In this document: positions 17,010-27,900 of the stretch, piece after piece | Layout: each line of letters starts with the position of its first letter | Numbering within the stretch: position 1 is the stretch's first letter | NCBI RefSeq assembly: GCF_964033635.1 | Contig: NZ_OZ035533.1 | Location: 5,489,001-5,553,000, forward strand | DNA length: 64,000 nt | Direction of reading: 5' to 3' | DNA from: Chitinophaga sp. MM2321 | Lineage (GTDB): Bacteria > Bacteroidota > Bacteroidia > Chitinophagales > Chitinophagaceae | Notes under the pieces: generated by a model | What the model was told of the DNA's origin: nothing | Databases searched by the model: none | What the model saw: the letters and a program-made list of their open reading frames with translations, nothing else | Program-made: the position numbers and the translations under genes

Positions 17010-18490
17010 AACTGGAAATATATCGGTATCATCGGCTGTGTGCTTTTTACCTGCACCAGTAACCAGACGAATACCACCATAATGGCCACACTACCGGCAA
17101 CGGGCACACGTCCCAGTAATTTCTCCAGCGAGAACTCCATTTTTGAAGGCATAAAATGCAACAGGAAACCCAGTGCCATCACCCAGAATACGGCCGTATA
17201 ACCCTGGTACAGCTCCATCAGGATTTCCGGCTGGAAATCATATACCACCTGGTGAATCAGCGCCCATGCATCATGGAAGGTGGACGCTTTAAAAAAGATC
17301 CAGCAAAAGCACACGAAATGAAAAGTAACAAACACCCCTATAACCTTCAGTACGGAGGCTTTCCATCCAGTCATTACTGTCTTTCTCTTTTTCAGCCAGT
17401 CGAGACGCACCTTATCTACTGCCAGCGCCGTGCCGTGCATAGCACCCCAGAAGATAAAGTTCCAGCTGGCGCCATGCCAGAAACCACCGATCAGCATGGT
17501 CAGCGCCAGGTTGATAAACTGCCGCACTTTCCCTTTACGATTGCCTCCCAAAGGAATGTACAGGTAGTCGCGCAACCAGCTGGATAAAGAGATATGCCAG
17601 CGGCGCCAGAACTCTGTAACAGACGAACTCTGATAAGGTGAATGGAAGTTTGGCGGAATCTTAAACCCGGTCCAGCGGGCAATACCCAGCGCCATATCGG
17701 AGTAGCCGGAAAAGTCGCAATAGATCACTAACGCATACCCATACACGCCGATGAGACATTCCAGGCCGGTATGTTTACTGGGATCATCAAAAATATACTG
17801 GACAAAATTCTGATAGATAAAATCCGATATGACAATCTTTTTAAACAATCCGCCAATGATCAGGTACATCCCTTTGCCTATATCCTCACTGTTCAACCGG
17901 TATGGTTTTGAGATCTGCGGTATAAAATCGGCCGCGCGTACAATGGGGCCCATCATCAGTTTCGGGAAGAAGGAGAGGAAAAAGAGATAGTCCATGAAAT
18001 GTTTGACAGGCGGTATTTCATCCCGGTAAACATCTATCGTATAACTCAGATTTTCAAATGTATAAAAAGAGATCCCGATTGGCAGTAACAGGTGCAGCGG
18101 ATGAATATTCCCTGCTGTTACATCATTGATGATGCCGATAAAGAAGTCGGTGTATTTGAAATAAAACAGCAACCCTATATTGAGGACGATACTGAATATC
18201 AGTAATGATTTTTTTACTGTCTTGCTGGGCGTGCGGTGGATCCAGTGAGAAAGATTAAAATCCACAATGGCCGAAAGCACCACCAGGCCCACATAGAAGC
18301 CACAGGCTTTATAAAAGAAGTAGAGTGAGAAAATAGTATATACCCATACCCGGCCATGTTTGCTGCGGCTTACTGCCAGGTAACAAAGCAGGAACAAAGC
18401 AAAGAAATAGAAAAAGAAGGCGCTGTTAAACAGCACAGGATCTGCAGGATTGTACAAAAGTTCAGACAACAGTTTATTAATGTTGATCAT
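17006..18490 (-). CDS. MBOAT-family O-acyltransferase (AlgI/PatA type)
   Basis: The 494-residue polytopic protein carries the MBOAT signatures: SFYTFENLSYTIDVYR, PKLMMGPIVR, YCDFSGYSDMALG, the block PNFHSPYQSSSVTEFWRRWHISLSSWLRDY (residues read in short pieces here) and the active-site histidine H339 in IGGFWHGASW. Such enzymes move acetyl groups from the cytoplasm across the membrane for O-acetylation of alginate, peptidoglycan or other envelope polysaccharides. It overlaps the upstream SGNH gene by 14 bases and is the third of four co-directional genes (GH73, SGNH, SGNH, MBOAT), which suggests one module. The acceptor cannot be told from sequence. Confidence 0.92.
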   Translation of the reverse strand: MININKLLSELLYNPADPVLFNSAFFFYFFALFLLCYLAVSRSKHGRVWVYTIFSLYFFYKACGFYVGLVVLSAIVDFNLSHWIHRTPSKTVKKSLLIFSIVLNIGLLFYFKYTDFFIGIINDVTAGNIHPLHLLLPIGISFYTFENLSYTIDVYRDEIPPVKHFMDYLFFLSFFPKLMMGPIVRAADFIPQISKPYRLNSEDIGKGMYLIIGGLFKKIVISDFIYQNFVQYIFDDPSKHTGLECLIGVYGYALVIYCDFSGYSDMALGIARWTGFKIPPNFHSPYQSSSVTEFWRRWHISLSSWLRDYLYIPLGGNRKGKVRQFINLALTMLIGGFWHGASWNFIFWGAMHGTALAVDKVRLDWLKKRKTVMTGWKASVLKVIGVFVTFHFVCFCWIFFKASTFHDAWALIHQVVYDFQPEILMELYQGYTAVFWVMALGFLLHFMPSKMEFSLEKLLGRVPVAGSVAIMVVFVWLLVQVKSTQPMIPIYFQF

Positions 18491-19757
18491 CGGAGATAAC
18501 TGGGTTTTTCTTTATTTCCTGTAAATAGTGTGCGTAGGATTGTTGTATTGCATCATATAGCAGCTGCCCCTGTAACTGGTACCCTCTCGCATTAAAATGA
18601 ATATGATCCGGCGCCCATGCTCCTGCAAACTTGCTTTTCTGCGCTTTGTTTACTGCGTTAAAATTCCAGCAGGCGATGCCGTGTTGTTTTGCATATCCCA
18701 TGATCTGCTGGGTGACCATAGCAATATATGGATTGGGATAGTAAGCGGTATGATAGATTGTTTTATATTTTTTCTTGCTGATCTTTTTACGGGTAGCCTT
18801 GCGTACTGCCCGCATACAGTCTGGCGGCGTAGTGAGCAGGATGTTTGCGGAAGGCAGTTCTTCCCGGATCAGCTGCACCATTTTATCAATTTCATTTCTG
18901 AACTGAAAGGGGTCAAGCCGGCCATAGGCCTCGTTTGTTCCCAGGGAGATGATCACCAGCTGTGGTTGTAATACCGCCATCTGTGCCCGCAGCACATTAT
19001 CCTGATCATTATAATGCTGGAACATGGCGCCATTGATACCTACGCTATGATACAACACACCGTTGCGGCCATTTTCAAGCACAGCGCCATAAAAGCGGAA
19101 AGGGGTGCTGCCCGTACCTTCCCATCTTACCTGGAAGGATTGTGATGTTTGTAAAAAGTTGAGCGTAGCCATGCTGACAGTAGGAGAACCAGGAAACGGG
19201 GTAGCCGTTACCGTTATTTCTGCATCAGGACAGATGATGGTACTGTTTTCCGTACCGGCATCATAGAACAATTTCACTTTGCGGAAATTATTATCCATAG
19301 CAGCATCCTGTTTGCCGGTAAAAGCGAGTGCAGGTGCGTTGCTTTGTGTGCTGATAGCAATAGCGCCGGGGCCCAGCTCCGGTGTTTTATCACGGTCTAT
19401 CACTCTTTCTGTACGCCACTTCGCGTTGCTGTTCCAGCGGTAATCATCCGGTCCGTTGGTACCGGCCAGGTTATAGGGAAAGATGTATCCTCTTCCGGCA
19501 TAGCCAAACTCCTGTTGTAGTAAGGCGCCGGTAGCGAATGGAAAAAATCCTGCCTGTACGTGTGAATCCCCGAGATGAAGTATGGACACTACATTACTAT
19601 CTGCTACCGACAAACTATGAAAAACACTATATAAAGCAGTGTCCTGCTGGATAATGTTGGCAGTTGTTTGTTGCGCATAAGTAGTAAACGTGGTGAGTAA
19701 CAGCATTAGCCCTGCTACCATACATCTCCTAAGGTTGTTCTGCCTCCCTGTAATCAT
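18477..19757 (-). CDS. Secreted SGNH/GDSL-fold esterase or acetyltransferase (I)
   Basis: The 426-residue product has a signal peptide (best from the Met at 19721, MVAGLMLLLTTFTTYAQ) and an SGNH domain: block I LHLGDSHVQAG (Ser65), block III ISLGTNEAYG and the catalytic Asp-His pair in PDHIHFNARG (Asp384, His387). An inserted beta-rich region lies between the first two blocks. The start at 19757 overlaps the preceding gene by 29 bases; 19721 would begin 8 bases past that gene's stop codon. Together with the MBOAT partner it could be the periplasmic step of polysaccharide O-acylation, like PatB/AlgX, or a de-acetylase like Ape1. Which one is not decided by sequence. Confidence 0.87.
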   Translation of the reverse strand: MITGRQNNLRRCMVAGLMLLLTTFTTYAQQTTANIIQQDTALYSVFHSLSVADSNVVSILHLGDSHVQAGFFPFATGALLQQEFGYAGRGYIFPYNLAGTNGPDDYRWNSNAKWRTERVIDRDKTPELGPGAIAISTQSNAPALAFTGKQDAAMDNNFRKVKLFYDAGTENSTIICPDAEITVTATPFPGSPTVSMATLNFLQTSQSFQVRWEGTGSTPFRFYGAVLENGRNGVLYHSVGINGAMFQHYNDQDNVLRAQMAVLQPQLVIISLGTNEAYGRLDPFQFRNEIDKMVQLIREELPSANILLTTPPDCMRAVRKATRKKISKKKYKTIYHTAYYPNPYIAMVTQQIMGYAKQHGIACWNFNAVNKAQKSKFAGAWAPDHIHFNARGYQLQGQLLYDAIQQSYAHYLQEIKKNPVISDDQH

Positions 19758-21141
19758 TCATTATAGCTTTATACAGCAGCGCCCCCACCCTGGCCGCTCC
19801 CTGTCTGTTAAAGTGAGTATAATCCTTGTTGGCCATCACCGTATCTCCTTCCACCCACTTCACCATGGAGCCTTCGCCGCCCATAGCGGCATAGAGGTTC
19901 CAGTAAGCAGTGCCGTGTTCTTCTGCCAGCTCATGCTGTACTTTCAGTAATGCTTCCACTCCTGGCGCTGTTACATAACGGTCGCTTTTGCGATACGATT
20001 TATCTGCCGTACCGATGATCAGGAAAGAGGTAGCCGGCAGGTCGTGTCGCAAAGAGTCCATCACTTTTTTCATGGGACGTTCGTACCAGCTGTAGTCCGT
20101 CAGCTCAGGACGGAACAATACATTGGCACCATAGTGCAACACCACCAGATCATAGGGATGTTCCTGCTGCATACGCCGGATCATATCGGCCGACAAACGC
20201 CCCAGTTCCACACCACTGATGCCCCGGAAAGAAAAATTATCTACATAAATACCGTTATCGCTTTCAAAACAAACACCATAAAATGGCGTGGCAGGATTAC
20301 CGTCATACCTGATGACCAGTGACGGAGAACCGGTGTCCTGGCGCAGGTCCAGCTTATTGACCGGCGCAGTGCCGGAAAGCGTATAGGCCTTATCGTTAAT
20401 CCTGACAGTGGCGTCGCTGGCTGCGCCATATAGTAAAGATACTTCCTGAAATTTATCCAGCCGTGGTTTGCGCACGGGTGAATATTTCACCCAGCTATCG
20501 CTGCCGGAATAAAAAGTATGCCCCGAAAAACCCAGTGTAATATTGGATGGCGGGGAGTTTTTATAGTGATAATCTTTCCAGTTATTTGAAAAAGTATGGG
20601 TGATGGTAGTTCTGTAAGAAGCTACTATGGAGGTGACGGGGACAAAGCCCACGCCGGCGCCGCCAAAGAATGTCTGCAGGCTGTCGCGCAGATCCGAGGT
20701 GATGAGATCACCTTCGATCATAGAGTCACCAAAATAGGCGATGCGTACTTTTTTACGTTTGCCTGCTTTCAGTTCTTTTAAGGCAGTCATGAACTTTTTA
20801 ATACCCATTTCCTCCGTATCTCCCGGTATGGCAGATGTATAGTTAAGGATCCCTTTGTACGTCATGAAGTCGTGCAGCAGGTCGGGGTTGGAAATGTTGG
20901 TGGAATCGCCTGCTGCCAGTGCAGCAGTATCTGAAGGAGAAAGCTTACTGCTGTCTGTAACAGCAGTAAGCTCTTTTTTATCCGGCGCTGGCGTTGTTCT
21001 CAGATCGGACAACATATCCAGGCGACGGAATTGAAAGTCTTTGTATGAAAAGGTGTAGTTAAGCTGTGACAGTCCTAACAAACACACTAATGATCCCAGG
21101 ATAATAATGAAAGGATAGGCAGACTTGTTTTTGCCAGGCAT
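19729..21141 (-). CDS. Membrane-anchored SGNH/GDSL-fold protein (II)
   Basis: The 470-residue protein has an uncleaved N-terminal membrane helix (about 9-27), a low-complexity Ser/Asp/Ala linker (about 50-85) and an SGNH domain with block I AYFGDSMIEGD (Ser140), a block III-like LHYGANVLF and the Asp-His pair in DYTHFNRQG (Asp440, His443). It differs from its neighbour in the anchor and in block III (Ala-Asn instead of Thr-Asn), so the two are probably specialised: one transferase and one esterase is a natural guess. It starts 22 bases after the GH73 gene on the same strand. Confidence 0.85.
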   Translation of the reverse strand: MPGKNKSAYPFIIILGSLVCLLGLSQLNYTFSYKDFQFRRLDMLSDLRTTPAPDKKELTAVTDSSKLSPSDTAALAAGDSTNISNPDLLHDFMTYKGILNYTSAIPGDTEEMGIKKFMTALKELKAGKRKKVRIAYFGDSMIEGDLITSDLRDSLQTFFGGAGVGFVPVTSIVASYRTTITHTFSNNWKDYHYKNSPPSNITLGFSGHTFYSGSDSWVKYSPVRKPRLDKFQEVSLLYGAASDATVRINDKAYTLSGTAPVNKLDLRQDTGSPSLVIRYDGNPATPFYGVCFESDNGIYVDNFSFRGISGVELGRLSADMIRRMQQEHPYDLVVLHYGANVLFRPELTDYSWYERPMKKVMDSLRHDLPATSFLIIGTADKSYRKSDRYVTAPGVEALLKVQHELAEEHGTAYWNLYAAMGGEGSMVKWVEGDTVMANKDYTHFNRQGAARVGALLYKAIMNDYREAEQP

Positions 21142-21163
21142 AATTTAATGAATCATTTAGCAC

Positions 21164-21739
21164 TCACCGGTCGTCGGTGGCTGGCAGGCCCACGGTCAAC
21201 CAAGATGATGATCCCCGTGCCACGCTATCCATGCCTGCGTCCAGCTTATACAGTTTGTAACGGTTAATAATTGCTGTCACTCTTCTTATCCATTCATGTC
21301 CCGCAGTGGAGTAGCCGCTACGATTCATATGTTTAAGCCATACCGCAAATTCCTGGTTCCCTTTCACTTGACCAAACCACCTCTTTTTAGCCAGTAATTC
21401 TACAAAATGCTCATACGAAGCAAGATCAGAAGCATATTGCTTGTACACGGAACGATGTCCGGGCTTGATCTTACTCAGGTTATTCTTTCCTACAATACCA
21501 AAGTGATTATGCAGCAATTTGGCATTTCTGCTGGTTCCGGTACCGGATTCCAGCATGGCTACTCCCAGTATAACACTGGCAGGGATACCTGTTTCCTGCA
21601 TTAACTCAACGGAAACCGGTTTGTATTTCTTCATATAACTACTCGTGGATTGTTGAGCATACCCAACATTGCTGAGCATCAGCAATAAAAACACCCCACA
21701 TAACCATACTTGCCGCTTGAAGAATGATGAGATTCTCAT
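21164..21739 (-). CDS. Glucosaminidase-domain protein (GH73-type)
   Basis: From the ATG at 21739 (191 residues) the protein has a clean signal peptide (MRISSFFKRQ...NVGYAQ); the longer frame to 21790 adds 17 polar residues that do not suit export. The mature part is a mannosyl-glycoprotein endo-beta-N-acetylglucosaminidase-like domain with the catalytic Glu64 in AMLESGTGTS, HNHFGIVGK and the aromatic SYEHFVELL block. GH73 enzymes cut the glycan strand of peptidoglycan. Located ahead of two SGNH proteins and an MBOAT, it hints that the locus deals with peptidoglycan, where O-acetylation blocks such hydrolases. Confidence 0.85.
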   Translation of the reverse strand: MRISSFFKRQVWLCGVFLLLMLSNVGYAQQSTSSYMKKYKPVSVELMQETGIPASVILGVAMLESGTGTSRNAKLLHNHFGIVGKNNLSKIKPGHRSVYKQYASDLASYEHFVELLAKKRWFGQVKGNQEFAVWLKHMNRSGYSTAGHEWIRRVTAIINRYKLYKLDAGMDSVARGSSSWLTVGLPATDDR

Positions 21740-21923
21740 GGTAGTACTTTTTGTATCAGGTGATAGATTGTTGTTTGTTTTCAGCATCATTTTCTTACCT
21801 CACATATCAACGATGATCACACCGCAATATTACTTTAAATATTTAGATAATACGTCTCTTCTCTGGCCTTATCTTCTTCTCGTTAATTTCTTGTTAAAAA
21901 ATATAGTACCTTATATTAGCGTC

Positions 21924-21964
21924 AATCCCCTTTGATGCGGCAAAGTGCCATATCAAAGGGGATT
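21924..21964. terminator. Hairpin terminator between aspS and the GH73 gene
   Basis: A perfect 13-bp stem AATCCCCTTTGAT/ATCAAAGGGGATT (21924-21936 with 21952-21964) contains a small inner stem GGCA/TGCC. The plus-strand side is followed by TTT and the minus-strand side only by ATTGACG. It lies 44 bases past the aspS stop and is the likely end of that minus-strand transcript; the weak T-run on that side lowers confidence. Confidence 0.6.
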
Positions 21965-22008
21965 TTTACGCATAAAAGAACCCGCTAATTGCAAAGATTG
22001 TGCCGGTA

Positions 22009-23757
22009 TTACTTTACCAGGTTAATCTTTAATTCTTTCAACTGTATCTGATCAATTTCACTTGGTGCATCCAGCATTACATCGCGTCCTGAGTTGTTTT
22101 TCGGGAATGCGATAAAGTCACGGATACTTTCACTGCCACCTAAAAGCGAGCACAAGCGATCAAATCCAAGGGCAATTCCACCATGTGGAGGTGCCCCATA
22201 TTCAAAAGCCCCTAAAAGGAACCCAAATTTATGTTCTGCTTCTTCTTTGGTCATACCCAGTGCAGCAAACATCTTCTGCTGTAAATCGCGCTGGAATATA
22301 CGGATAGAGCCACCGCCTATTTCTGTACCGTTCAATACAATATCGTAGGCATTCGCCTTGATACTGGCATATTGGGAAAGGTCATCCATTAAAGCAATCT
22401 GGTCCGGCTTCGGTGACGTGAACGGATGGTGACGTGCCACCCAGCGGTTTTCCTCTTCTGCGTATTCAAACAGCGGGAAATCTATCACCCACAACGGCTT
22501 ATACTCATTTTTATTGCGGTAACCGAGGCGTTCGCCCATTTCAAGGCGGAGTTCGCTCATCGCTTTACGGGTACGTTCTTCCCTGCCAGCCAGCACCAGG
22601 ATCAGATCTCCGGGTTTTGCCTGACATTGCTGCGCCCACAGCTTTAATTGTTGTTCATCAAAAAACTTATCCACCGAACTCTTCAGTGTGCCATCCGTGT
22701 TATATTTAACATAGATGAGCCCGCTCATACCAATCTGTGGCCGCTTCACCCAGTCTGTCAGCTCATCCAGCTGCTTACGGGTATATTCCGCGCAACCTTC
22801 AGCAGCAATAGCCACTACCAGTTCCGCCTCATCAAATACCTTGAAGCCTTTGTCCTTTACAATAGCGTTCAAACCAGCCAGCTTCATTTCAAAGCGGATA
22901 TCCGGTTTATCGTTACCATAAAACTCCATGGCCTCTTCCCAGGTCATCCGTGGGAAATCACCTTCAAATTCAATTCCTTTTATTTCACGGAAGATATGTT
23001 TCAGCATATCTTCAAACGTATTCAGAATATCTTCCTGTTCCACAAAACTCATCTCACAATCGATCTGTGTAAACTCCGGCTGACGGTCTGCACGCAGGTC
23101 CTCATCCCGGAAACACTTCACGATCTGGTAGTAGCGGTCATACCCGCTCACCATCAGCAGTTGCTTGAAGGTTTGGGGCGACTGTGGCAATGCATAAAAC
23201 TCATTTGCATTCATACGGCTGGGCACCACGAAATCGCGGGCACCTTCCGGTGTGGACTTGATCAGGAACGGCGTTTCAATGTCCATGAAGCCTTTTGAAT
23301 GCAGGTAGTTGCGTACAACACGACCTATATTATAACGCAGCTCCAGGTTTTGCTTTACAACGTTGCGGCGGAGATCAAGATAGCGGTATTTCATCCGCAG
23401 TTCTTCACCACCATCCGTATCATCCAGTACTGTAAACGGCGGGGTTTTAGCCGCATTCAGGATGGTAAAGTCGCTCACCGTGATCTCTATGTCACCGGTT
23501 GGAATATTTTTATTCTTACTGGAACGCTCTGTTACTTTACCAGTCACCTGGATTACAAACTCGCGGCCCAAAGGCTGTGCATCGAGCTTGGCATTCAGGT
23601 TTTCTCCAAATAACAATTGTGTAATACCATAACGGTCACGCAGATCAATAAAAGTGATGCTGCCAAATTTTCTGACTGTTTGTACCCAGCCGGCCAGTGT
23701 AACTTCCTGGCTCACCTGTTCTATTCTTAATTCCCCGCAAGTGTGCGTCCTATACAT
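22009..23757 (-). CDS. aspS: Aspartyl-tRNA synthetase
   Basis: The 582-residue class II synthetase has the N-terminal anticodon-binding OB fold (about 1-110, with [20 protein letters not shown] read as pieces), the catalytic core with motif 2 [16 protein letters not shown], the GAD insertion (about 290-410, typical of bacterial AspRS) and motif 3 [15 protein letters not shown]. The length matches bacterial AspRS. It charges tRNA-Asp. A TATCTTTG -7 element at 23860-23867 gives it its own promoter after the FAD oxidoreductase gene. Confidence 0.97.
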   Translation of the reverse strand: MYRTHTCGELRIEQVSQEVTLAGWVQTVRKFGSITFIDLRDRYGITQLLFGENLNAKLDAQPLGREFVIQVTGKVTERSSKNKNIPTGDIEITVSDFTILNAAKTPPFTVLDDTDGGEELRMKYRYLDLRRNVVKQNLELRYNIGRVVRNYLHSKGFMDIETPFLIKSTPEGARDFVVPSRMNANEFYALPQSPQTFKQLLMVSGYDRYYQIVKCFRDEDLRADRQPEFTQIDCEMSFVEQEDILNTFEDMLKHIFREIKGIEFEGDFPRMTWEEAMEFYGNDKPDIRFEMKLAGLNAIVKDKGFKVFDEAELVVAIAAEGCAEYTRKQLDELTDWVKRPQIGMSGLIYVKYNTDGTLKSSVDKFFDEQQLKLWAQQCQAKPGDLILVLAGREERTRKAMSELRLEMGERLGYRNKNEYKPLWVIDFPLFEYAEEENRWVARHHPFTSPKPDQIALMDDLSQYASIKANAYDIVLNGTEIGGGSIRIFQRDLQQKMFAALGMTKEEAEHKFGFLLGAFEYGAPPHGGIALGFDRLCSLLGGSESIRDFIAFPKNNSGRDVMLDAPSEIDQIQLKELKINLVK

Positions 23758-23859
23758 GCGTAAATAGTTGATTTTAATTGTTTTATGGTCGAATTCCGGA
23801 ATGGACTGCCAGCTGTTTGTGATTACTTTTCAGTTGTTCAGCCATGCCCATAAGGGGGG

Positions 23860-23867
23860 CAAAGATA
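23860..23867 (-). promoter_or_regulatory. -7 element of the aspS promoter
   Basis: TATCTTTG on the minus strand fits TAnnTTTG. It leaves a leader of about 95 bases before the aspS ATG at 23757. No clear -33 box is seen. Confidence 0.45.
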
Positions 23868-23885
23868 CGGTTTGATACGTGGATT

Positions 23886-24935
23886 TTATCCCCGCAGCCT
23901 GTTAAAATATCGATTTACATCTATTTCCGGCATCAGGCGGGCATTGCCAGCCAATACTTCCGTGAAATGCGCTGCCATAAAGGGTGCCAGCGAACAACCT
24001 TTTGTGCCTAACCCATTAAAGATGCCCAAAGCCGGCATATCGGGATGTAAGCCCACTATCGGGCGGCGGTCATTTCCGGACGGGCGCACAGCGGCCAGTT
24101 GCTCCTGGACCTGGTATGGCACCTTCAACAGCTGTTGCAAACTTTTCTCCAGTATCTCCCTTTGTTTTTCTGTTGGATGATCATCTTCATAATCCCATAT
24201 AAAAGAAGAGCCTGCCCAGAATAACTCCGGCCCTTGCGGAACCAGTGTAATGCTTTTTTTAATGATATCCCCGGTATCCAGCCCGGGGATCTTCAGCAGC
24301 AGCACCTCCCCTTTGTTGGGCAGGAATTTTATATTTCCGAAGAAGGGATTGCCGGTGGTAGCCACCCCATCGCAGAAAATGATTTTGTCTGCCTGGATGT
24401 TGCCGTAGGTTACACCGGTGGCTGTTAGTTCCAGCGCGTTCAGATCCAGGTGCTCCGATAACAGTGCATCCTGCTCCTGTAAATATTGGCGGTAAGCCGG
24501 TAGCAGTGCCCGCAGGTTTACGGTAGCGCCTTTTACAACTGCCGCTCCATAAGGCTGATCCACCCACTGCTCATATTCCAATACTTCCGGCAACTCCGTG
24601 TATTCATCACCGGTAGTCTTCGTCAGAAACGCATCCCTCATTTGTTGGGAAGGGAATATATTCCAGAGCCGCCGTGCTGTAAAAACCGGCACCTTCAGTA
24701 AATCCGATAACTGGTTATACGTAGCCTCCGCAAAGGGATACAACGTATCATATAGCCATGCAGGCTCAAACCGGCGGCCGGATACCGGGTTAATGATACC
24801 CGCCGCCACCCGTGAAGCACTGTTTGCCTTTGCATCATCTATTACTATCACCTTCCTGCCGGCCTGCATCAGGAACCAGCTAAGCATGGTGCCCGCAATG
24901 CCCTGGCCAACGATCAGGTAATCTGTTTTCCTCAT
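23886..24935 (-). CDS. FAD-dependent oxidoreductase (DAO family)
   Basis: The 349-residue protein starts with a dinucleotide-binding fold (DYLIVGQGIAGTMLSWFL, GxGxxG, and the acidic strand end VIVIDD). It then shows AAGIINPVSGRR, a block common in the amino-acid oxidase/MnmC C-terminal group, and ends with the FAD-contacting region GIFNGLGTKGCSLAPF. It belongs to the D-amino-acid oxidase superfamily; a glycine oxidase-like or tRNA-modification-like role cannot be separated. It starts 8 bases past the stop of the macroglobulin gene and is likely co-transcribed with it, although no shared function is evident. Confidence 0.85.
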   Translation of the reverse strand: MRKTDYLIVGQGIAGTMLSWFLMQAGRKVIVIDDAKANSASRVAAGIINPVSGRRFEPAWLYDTLYPFAEATYNQLSDLLKVPVFTARRLWNIFPSQQMRDAFLTKTTGDEYTELPEVLEYEQWVDQPYGAAVVKGATVNLRALLPAYRQYLQEQDALLSEHLDLNALELTATGVTYGNIQADKIIFCDGVATTGNPFFGNIKFLPNKGEVLLLKIPGLDTGDIIKKSITLVPQGPELFWAGSSFIWDYEDDHPTEKQREILEKSLQQLLKVPYQVQEQLAAVRPSGNDRRPIVGLHPDMPALGIFNGLGTKGCSLAPFMAAHFTEVLAGNARLMPEIDVNRYFNRLRG

Positions 24936-24943
24936 GGTCTATT

Positions 24944-27900
24944 CTATTCTTTTACATTCACATTTATGCCATCACTATGCGCGCTGAACTCCGGTGCATA
25001 CATGCATTGTGCTGTACTGATACCATTGGAGAATTTACCCTGATGGGTTACAAACAGCGTGTATTCGAACACGTGAGTACCTTTTGGCAGGTAGCTGAAA
25101 AAGAAATCGGTGGAAGCATCTTTCGTGCTTTCATAATAACTGAGGCCATCCTGCCACTTGCTGCTGCTGATCACATTCAGTGGCTCAAAACAAGCTGCCC
25201 GCATGTCTTTCAGGTGAATGTATTCCATCGCCCTGTCGGCACGCAGTACAATGCGCACTTTTACTTTATCGCCTACTTTCAGTTCATTACCTGCTTCAAT
25301 TTTTGTGAGCACAGGGCCGTTGTTACCATTCACTTCCCGGAATAGTTCTTTTTCCAGTACCAAAGGTGTTTTGGCCGCTGTGATCTTATCCAGGTCTTCA
25401 AAGTATTGCCAGTAAACAGCACCCCAGGAAGGTTGGCCCTTGCTATCCTGCACGGTTACGCTGATGTTACCCATAGCAGGTTTCACGGCTTTACCATCTA
25501 TCCGTTCCTTGAAGTAGCCGGTGCCCGCTTCTGTAGCAGCGGGTTTGATGCTGGTGCTTCCCAGCTGAATAGCTACCTGCGGAGAGGTAGCCAGCCAGTT
25601 GCTGCCATTCAGCAACATCGCATAACAGGCATCAGCCGTAGCTTTGGTGGTATGCCAGTTATTGGTTTGTTTGTTTTTGAGCAGCCATGTTTTCATATCT
25701 GTCACCGCTTCTGCATCTTTCCCGGCCACATCAAATGCTTCAATGAGCAACGCCTGTGTTTCAATAGGCGCCTGATGCCAGCTATAGCCTGCCACCACAT
25801 CTTTCCAGTACATCCCCATTTCTTTGCTGTTCATCGCATTCTCTTTCAGCGATTTTAATATAGCCTTTGGCGTTAGCTGATCACCTTTCTTAAAGAGTGT
25901 CAGTGCTATCATGCCCTGGGTATAGCGGTTTTGTTTGTTCCAATACGTTTTTTCCTGTGACAGGAAATAATCAAACGATGTACGCATGGCCGCAGGCACC
26001 GGACGATCAAAGAAACTGCGCGCATACAGGTAATGCACCTGGATCTGGCTGAGTTGCTGCTGCTTCAGGTTCGCCTTATTTTTCACCAGGTTATAATAGT
26101 CTTTATCCAGCTGCTGATCGAGATAGTCCATCGCTTTATTGGCAATATCCATGGCTACGGGATCTTTGAGGGATGCCAGCTGTTGCAGGTGCCCGATACC
26201 AGCCAGAATATACTGGGTGATAAATCTATCTTCCCACATACCGTAAAACCAGGGGAAAGCGCCATTAGGTTGTTGTTTCGACTTCAGCTGATCCAGCGCC
26301 GATGTTCTTTCGCGCTGCATACGTTGCAGGTCAAACAACAACGCGATATTCTTTTTCTGTTCTGCTTCATTCTTTGCTTCCAGTACCCAGGGTGTTTGTT
26401 GCAACAACACTGATTTAAGCTCTTCATTCTTTTGCAGGTTACTCAGTAATGCAGCGGTGTCGGAGGTTTTCCATTTCTCAAACACGGCCTTGATACCGGG
26501 TGTAGCATTTGTAATATGCGTAGCCAGTGCATTGGCATAGTAGCGGTTAAATACCTGCTCTGCACAATCGTAAGGATACTCCATCAGGTACGGTAACGCC
26601 TGTACGGCATACCAGGCAGGGTTGCTGGTATACTCTACCGTCAGTGCGTGCTGGCGCAGGGTCTGAGAGGAATCGCTCTTCAATAATTTATCAAAAGTAA
26701 AAGTATGTGTACCATCTCCACGTACCGGCAGTGGCAGGGATTCCGTTACCAGCATAGCGTTGGTCAATACAGGTAAAGCATTTTCTTCTCCATCGCTGAA
26801 GTTGGCTGCCTGCGCAGTGACGCGATACAGCAATGCGCTGTTGAAACCATGCGGGATCTGTAACGGAAAAGTAACCGCCGTACTTTGTCCGGCTTTGGCC
26901 GTAAAATGCTGCACGGGGAAGATGTTCTGAAACCAGCCATCTACCGGCTGCATGGTAGTAGCATCCAGTAGTTCCAGGTGAGCCTGCCCTATCAGCAGGG
27001 TATCAGAAAGGTTGCTCACTTTGGCGGTAAATTCAATTTTATCACCTTCTCTTACAAACCGGGGTGCATTGGGCTGCACCATCAACATTTTCTGTGTAAC
27101 AATGCTGGCGCCGGCGTAGCCGAAGGACAGGTCCTTTGTATGTGCAAGGCTAAGGAAGTTCCATTTTGTTAAGGCTTCCGGCACCGTAAATTCAAAAGAG
27201 ATATTACCATCTTTATCTGTACGCAGATCCGGGAAGAAGAAGGCTGTTTCCTGGAAGTTTTTGCGAATGCTGCTATTACCAGTATTTTCCGGAGGAGCCG
27301 GTTCTTTACTGCTATCTGCTTCCACTACCACTACTTCTTCGAGTGCACTACTCATATCAGCTTTCGATTCCGCCATCACATCCACTGTAGCGTAATTTTG
27401 GTTTTTCTTCATGGCCATCTGAGCGGGTCTGGGAGCTGCGGCAGCAGCGCCTGACAAGCGTCCCATTAACCTTACCCTCCCTCTTCCGCCATCATCATCC
27501 GACATTTGCCAATCAAAGAAATTCAATGCATCATATGATTTTTCATCACTGTTGTGTGATACATAATCAGGCAGGTACCAGGTTTGGGAAGCGCCGGCAC
27601 TAAAACCGCTGTTACCGTCAAACATCCTCGGCGCATATGTTTCAGGGTATATACCAGGTATCGCCCAATGATGGGGTGTAAATGCATCCAGCGAGGCATC
27701 ATACATAGCGGCCAGCATTTCTGCCGCCACTTTCTCTCCTTTATACCCGGAAATCTGCACGCTCCACTTTTCTTTTTCACCTGGCAGCAGCATGTTACGA
27801 TGTGCGCCCAGTTTAATATCCAGGGCTTTGTTATCCCATGGCACCCGGATGGTTTTCTCTGTGCTGAATGCCCGGTTATCTTTTACAAATATGAAGCTGA

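Noticed and set aside
24944..24960. Functional link of the FAD oxidoreductase to the macroglobulin
   Set aside because: The 8-base gap supports co-transcription, but nothing in either protein points to a shared pathway, so no system is claimed.
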